A stretch of 12,898 nucleotides of DNA, from NCBI RefSeq assembly GCF_026151205.1, contig NW_026971963.1, positions 1 through 12,898 on the forward strand, in the 5' to 3' direction. Positions 9,376 to 12,898 of this stretch are shown piece after piece. A model generated the notes under the pieces. That model searched no databases and was not told the DNA's origin. It saw nothing but the letters and a program-made list of their open reading frames with translations. The stretch comes from Bolinopsis microptera (lineage: Eukaryota > Ctenophora > Tentaculata > Lobata > Bolinopsidae). The first letter of the stretch is position 1, and each line of letters opens with the position of its first letter. Both the position numbers and the translations under genes were made by a program.

Positions 9376-10330
9376 GGGGGGTCCCCCGGCTCCCCCAAAT
9401 TTAACCCAATAAACGGGGGGGCCCTTTGGGGGTTTAACCTTCCCGGTCATAACCCCTGAGCCAATCCTTTTAAATCGGGAAAAAAGCCAACAATTTTCAG
9501 GGGGCAGGGAAAACCCAAGGGGCCCCCCCTTCGGTCCTGGGGGGAAATTTTGGGGGGGTAAGGGTTTTGTTTTTAAAAAAGCCCCAAAATGTAGTTGTTT
9601 TTCCGCCAAATTCCCCCCAAACCCCTTTTCCCCCCAAACCCAAACAAAAACCTTTTTTTTTCCCTTTTTTCCCAAAATTGCCCCCTTTTCCTTTTTTTGG
9701 GGCCCCTCTTTTTTTTAAAACTCAAGGGCCCCCCCTAATAGGAGTCCCACAAACCTTATTTTTGGCCCCTTCCCAAAAACCTTTTCAAATATTTCATCTT
9801 TGGGGAAAGTAAGGGAACAGGCCCAAAGGTTTTTGGCTTGGGTGGAGGAAGCGATGGGTTTTTCCCTTTTGGTTTTTTTTTTGGGGGCCTTTCAAAATTT
9901 AAAAAAAAGCCCCCAAAAAAAATTTTCAATGTACGGGGTTTTTTTTCGGGTTTTTGCAAATTTCTCAGATTTCTTGAGTGCTTTTTTACATGGGGTTTTT
10001 CCTTTTGGGTTTTTTCCCAGAAAAACTGTAAAAGCCGCTCGGGGGGCCTTTTGCCCCGGGCGGGTTTTTTTTCATTGAAAAAAACAAAAAAGGGGAAAAA
10101 ATCCTGTAAAACTTTCCCAAAACCCTTTTTTAAAAGGTTTTTTTTTGTTTCCCCGTTCCCCCCCCCTTTTAAAAAGGGGTTTTTTTTTAAAACTTTTTTG
10201 GGTCAACACAGGGATAAACCCCCAAAACCCATCCCTTTTTGTTGAAACTTTCCCTTTTTAAGGCCCCCAAAAAAAGCCCCCCCTGCCTTGGGGGAAAAAA
10301 AAGTGGGTTTTACAAATCCCCAAATTTTTT

Positions 10331-11390
10331 AAAACCCAAATCCCTTTCCCCCCTTTTTCTTTGTAGACATTTTCTTTAGCTGTAAAAAAAAAATCACCCA
10401 ATTTAAAATTTTTCATCCAGGGGGTTTTTTTTTTTGTTTTTTAAAGTTAGTCCCAAAACAGGCCCCCCCGGGGGAAAAAAAAACAGATTTTTTAAAATTA
10501 TGGGGCTAAAAGGGATTTTTGGGTTTTTAAAAAAAAAAGTGCTGGGAAGCCCGACCGCCCCCCCAAATTTTACTCCCCCTTTTACATTTTAAACCCCCCT
10601 TAAAAATAACCAAATTTTTTACCCCCTTTTTTACCCCGTTTTTTTTGGGAAATTTAAAAGAAATCCCCCCCGAAAAATAGTTTTCACCAAAGGGATAATT
10701 TTTTTAATTTTTAAAAAAAATTCCCTTTTAAATTTAATGGCCCCCAAAGGGGGAAAAAAAAATAAAAAATAGTTTTTTTTTTGTGGAAAAATTTTTTTTT
10801 AAAAAAAATTTGCGCAAAAAAAACGCCCCCCCCACAAACCCCAAAAAACGGCCCCCTTTCCCCGTGCCCCTTTAAAAACCCTGGTTTTAAAAATTTTAGT
10901 TTTAAAAATTTTTGGGAAAAAATTTTTTCAGGGGTGTTTTAAAATGGTTTTTAAAAGTTTACCAAATCAACTTTTAAAAAAAAAATTTTTTTTGTTTTTA
11001 GGAAATACGGGGAAAAAGGGGGTTTTTTTTTTTGGGAAAACCCCTTTTATTTTCCCCAAAAGATTTTTCGGGAAGAATAAAAACATAAAAACCAAAAAAG
11101 CTGGGGGAAAACCCCTTACCGTTTAAAATTATAATTCCCCCAAAACAATTTTAACCCCCCAAAACTAAAAACCCATATATTTAATTTAAAACTATTTTTT
11201 TTTCCCCCTTTTTTGGTTTTTTTAGGGCCTTAAGGGCCCCCACGAAAGTTAATTTTTAGGGAGGGATAATTTTTTTAAATTCAAAACCCTTTTTAATTCC
11301 AAATTCCCAAAAAAAGGGAGAAATAAGAAATGTTTATTGGGGGGCTTTTAAAAAATTTTTGCGCAAAATACGCGCCCCGCACTGTTATAA
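10331..11390. other. Distal part of the inflated block with gradual recovery; no gene
   Basis: A and T runs with interspersed C and G runs continue to about 11340. From about 11360 (GCGCAAAATACGCGCC) single-base changes return, and by 11420 the sequence is normal. The only frame of note (10944-11126 plus) is Lys/Phe/Gly-rich and not credible. Confidence 0.55.
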
Positions 11391-11480
11391 CGATAATTTG
11401 TAAAAAAACCCAAAATCGCCATATTCAGGAGCCATTAAAAATCATGTTTAAAATGAGTAGAGATCTGAAATTTAGCAGGG

Positions 11481-11490
11481 CGTCTAGACG
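11481..11490. repeat. 10-bp perfect palindrome CGTCTAGACG
   Basis: CGTCTAGACG is its own reverse complement. It lies in the first normal sequence after the inflated block. A single 10-bp palindrome can occur by chance and no protein site is claimed. Confidence 0.35.
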
Positions 11491-11605
11491 TTGACCAAAT
11501 CGATTCTAAAAAAATTCAAGTTTCAGGAGTTCGGGGAAGTGGGGTTTTCTGGAAAGTTGAAAATTCAAAAGTTGCACAACGTGGGGGACCCCGCACAAAT
11601 TGATA

Positions 11606-11650
11606 TAAAATTGCTAAAATCACTGAATTTCAGTGATTTTAGCAATTTTA
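11606..11650. repeat. 45-bp perfect palindrome (22-bp arms, 1-base centre)
   Basis: Position 11628 is the centre; all 22 positions on the left (11606-11627) pair with the right (11629-11650). The arm reads TAAAATTGCTAAAATCACTG and continues for two more A. It is followed 12 bases later by a much longer palindrome whose arm contains similar words (TTGATAAAAATCGTGAA versus TTGCTAAAATCACTGAA). It may be a shortened, diverged relative of that element or part of a composite foldback unit. In RNA it would form a tight hairpin. Confidence 0.85.
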
Positions 11651-11671
11651 GATTTCAATTTTAGATTTCAA
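11646..11671 (+). repeat. Exact tandem duplication of a 13-mer
   Basis: TTTTAGATTTCAA occurs twice head to tail (11646-11658 and 11659-11671). The first copy starts in the end of the 45-bp palindrome and the second runs into the left arm of the 145-bp palindrome. Replication slippage or an insertion junction between the two palindromes could have made it. Confidence 0.7.
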
Positions 11672-11807
11672 TTAGAACTTACATTATCACGGGACTCCAA
11701 AGTTGATAAAAATCGTGAAAATAGCAATTTTCAGTCTGAAAATTGCTATTTTCACGATTTTTATCAACTTTGGAGTCCCGTGATAATGTAAGTTCAAATT
11801 GAAATCT
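11663..11807. mobile_element. 145-bp near-perfect palindrome; foldback or MITE-like element
   Basis: The centre is T11735. Arms of 72 bp (11663-11734 and 11736-11807) are complementary at 71 positions; the only mismatch is A11674 against A11796. The core reads GAAAATAGCAATTTTCAG, and the arm includes GGGACTCCAAAGTTGA. There is no coding capacity: the minus-strand frame 11679-12035 crosses it only by chance. Palindromes of this kind are typical of foldback elements and short MITEs. If transcribed it would give a 72-bp hairpin that could feed small-RNA processing. One mismatch argues for a real, recently formed locus rather than a library foldback, in which the arms would normally be identical. 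I see no clear target-site duplication, so mobility is inferred from structure alone. Confidence 0.65.
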
Positions 11808-11907
11808 TTTGAAACTTTGTATGTTTATCATACTATATATAAAATACCAATATGCAAAAATATACGTTGATTCAATATCCAAATGCGCACGCAACGTCCG
11901 CTCAAAG

Positions 11908-11918
11908 TTTGCACGTGC
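11908..11918. promoter_or_regulatory. CACGTG site, context TTTGCACGTGC
   Basis: CACGTG at 11912-11917 repeats the 11-base context found at 277-287 on the other side of the inflated block. It may be a bHLH-type site or part of a dispersed repeat shared by both flanks. No promoter is visible. Confidence 0.2.
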
Positions 11919-12110
11919 GAAAGGTGAGGAATTTTGCTCATTCGAGATGTCGATTAGATTCTGCTTTCCCACGACAGTTAAAATGGCATTATGCATGGAT
12001 TTATCGCCAACTTGAATGAGTTTATAAAGTGGCATATTCAGTCAGTGATTCTCAGATATGCTTATCTAAACACAAGGAAATGTTTTCAAAGGTAAAAATT
12101 TCGAAATTGT

Positions 12111-12130
12111 TGAAATTACCTGAAATTACC
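12111..12130 (+). repeat. Exact tandem duplication TGAAATTACC
   Basis: TGAAATTACC is present twice head to tail at 12111-12120 and 12121-12130. It is a simple slippage-type duplication with no evident function. Confidence 0.6.
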
Positions 12131-12309
12131 TTATTAATGAAGTTATCACTTTACATTTTTCGACTTCACAAAGTACCCTGGACATTAAAGAGGTCTGATC
12201 GTCATCTTCTTACAGCGTTCGATGTCCGTGTGAAGGTAAAATGGTAACATGCTCTGGATCAGGCAGAGGTCGAGTGTTATCGGGATTACTTCTGTAGTAC
12301 TAGTAGTTA

Positions 12310-12335
12310 TACGGAAATACTAAGGTATTTCCGTA
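12310..12335. repeat. Hairpin with 11-bp perfect stem and 4-base loop
   Basis: TACGGAAATAC (12310-12320) pairs fully with GTATTTCCGTA (12325-12335) around the loop TAAG. It lies about 50 bp before the terminal-inverted-repeat element. No T-run follows, so it is not a standard terminator. Confidence 0.6.
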
Positions 12336-12382
12336 GTAGTCCCATGACGTAACCCTGACATTAATCAAAAAGAGATGTATTA

Positions 12383-12554
12383 TTTGACCAAAACCCATAA
12401 TAGGGTAGAGTGTACCGCTGCCAGTATCTCTCTTTCTTCCCAAACAAAAGTAAATGATATTAATTTGAAATGACCGTCTGCAAATACTAAATGATATCGA
12501 GAATGAAAATCCGGTCGCGGTCCACTCTACCCAATTATGGGTTTTTGGTTCAAA
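12383..12554. mobile_element. 172-bp element with imperfect ~36-bp terminal inverted repeats (MITE-like)
   Basis: The left end 12383-12417 and the reverse complement of the right end 12518-12554 align over 37 columns with two single-base gaps and two substitutions. Shared words are CCCATAAT and GGGTAGAGTG. The roughly 100-bp interior has no open frame of its own; the minus-strand frame at 12300-12560 arises by reading through both ends and is not a gene. Inside, TAAATGATAT occurs twice (12451-12460 and 12488-12497). Short length, paired ends and absence of coding sequence fit a non-autonomous DNA transposon of MITE type. Which superfamily is unclear, since no clear target-site duplication is visible. 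The ends have diverged, so the copy is probably old. Confidence 0.7.
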
Positions 12555-12898
12555 ATTCAAATAGAATCAATAAAAGAATAAATAAATATCGTATTAGTTA
12601 CTCTTCATGTAAGGACTGAAAACAATCGAAATCAAACAAAAAACCGACACGTGGGATGATTGTAACCGTGCATAAGTTTTTTATAGTCACAACAAAAAAT
12701 TTGACCATGTAAAAAAATTTTTAACATTGTATGTTGTTTGATTTTCTCAAATTTTCCGGCAAAAAGCTACAAAAAGGGAAAAAACATTTTTTCAAGTAAC
12801 AAATTGTCGAGCGTGGAATAAACGCTACCTTAAACAAAACTTTTAAATCTTAAAATGACATGAACTTTATGGAGAATCTTTTTTTATTTTTTTTTTTC
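12555..12898. other. AT-rich flank without a gene
   Basis: Ordinary AT-rich sequence with one CACGTG at 12648-12653. It ends in T-rich runs (T 12879-12885 and 12887-12897), which may be a poly-T tract or the start of another inflated stretch outside the window. I see no coding frame or RNA gene. Confidence 0.5.

Larger units (their letters stand above)
7641..10330. other. GC-richer part of the inflated block; no gene
   Basis: C and G runs are frequent, giving strings like GGGGCCCC and many overlapping frames on both strands (for example 8894-9349 plus and 8950-9282 minus). Heavily overlapping open frames on opposite strands with the same amino-acid bias argue against any being real. The change of composition relative to 6331-7640 may reflect a true GC change in the underlying DNA. 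Confidence 0.6.
1440..11390. other. Homopolymer-inflated, unreliable sequence block (probable assembly or consensus artefact)
   Basis: Over about 10 kb, runs of one base dominate: junctions such as GGGGCCCC, AAAATTTT and CCCCGGGG repeat endlessly, and mean run length is about twice that of the flanks. Both edges are gradual, at about 1440-1620 and 11340-11400. Many open frames cover it on both strands. Their products are built from homopolymer codons: in the 160-residue frame at 5070-5552, 92 residues by my count are Lys, Phe, Pro or Gly. No protein family is recognisable. Real DNA evolves no such uniform run inflation across both AT-rich and GC-rich parts. I therefore read this as noisy single-read consensus left unpolished between two good flanks. 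No coordinate, frame or base count inside should be trusted. Confidence 0.85.
11808..12300. other. AT-rich sequence without a convincing gene
   Basis: Short frames exist (11809-12015 and 12029-12247 on plus; the outer part of 11679-12035 on minus), none with recognisable domains, and they overlap on opposite strands. The composition is ordinary. The tract GCACGTGC at 11911-11918 and a small tandem repeat at 12111-12130 are the only local features. Non-coding DNA or a decayed repeat is the simplest reading. Confidence 0.5.

Noticed and set aside
1440-11390. An exotic low-complexity genetic system or repeat-coded protein family
   Set aside because: Run inflation is uniform across different base compositions, on both strands and in all frames, with graded edges. 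That fits sequencing or consensus error better than biology.
11679-12035. 118-residue minus frame in good-quality sequence
   Set aside because: About 45 of its residues come from the 145-bp palindrome, the rest has no recognisable domain, and it overlaps a plus frame. No start context or splice evidence supports it.
12029-12247. 72-residue plus frame
   Set aside because: Residue composition is plausible but there is no similarity I recognise, no partner exon and no supporting signal. Frames of this length are expected by chance.
12300-12560. 86-residue minus frame
   Set aside because: It is read through both ends of the terminal-inverted-repeat element and the hairpin at 12310-12335, with no known domain.

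Overview
The window looks like AT-rich, non-coding eukaryotic nuclear DNA. An invertebrate-type genome is my guess from the AT-rich flanks, small terminal-inverted-repeat elements and near-perfect palindromes, but nothing here fixes the organism. I find no protein-coding gene, tRNA, rRNA, CRISPR array or bacterial-style operon that I can support, and no multi-gene system.

There are three zones. (1) Positions 1 to about 1440 are normal-complexity, AT-rich sequence with a few small inverted and direct repeats and two CACGTG sites. (2) Positions about 1440 to 11390 (roughly 10 kb, 77% of the window) are abnormal. Almost every base sits in a run of 2 to 10 identical bases. In a sample line inside it (3661-3720) I count 23 runs in 60 bases (mean 2.6), against 48 runs in 60 bases (mean 1.25) in the left flank (421-480). 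Most open frames in this zone are rich in Lys, Phe, Pro and Gly, the amino acids of AAA, TTT, CCC and GGG. They are best read as by-products of that composition. I interpret the zone as low-accuracy long-read consensus with inflated homopolymers, not as real biology. (3) Positions about 11390 to 12898 are again normal AT-rich sequence. They hold the most credible features: a 45-bp perfect palindrome (11606-11650), a 145-bp near-perfect palindrome (11663-11807, 72-bp arms, one mismatch), and a 172-bp element with imperfect ~36-bp terminal inverted repeats (12383-12554), likely a MITE-like non-autonomous transposon.

The abnormal zone is entered through a 17-bp inverted repeat (1376-1439) and then a purine-only tract (1643-1709). 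It ends about 215 bp before the palindrome cluster. Sequence that is hard for polymerases at the edges would fit a sequencing-failure explanation, but this is inference. Features inside the zone (a GGTACC-type minisatellite near 1850-2050, purine and pyrimidine tracts, small islands of ordinary complexity) should be treated as distorted views of whatever DNA is really there.
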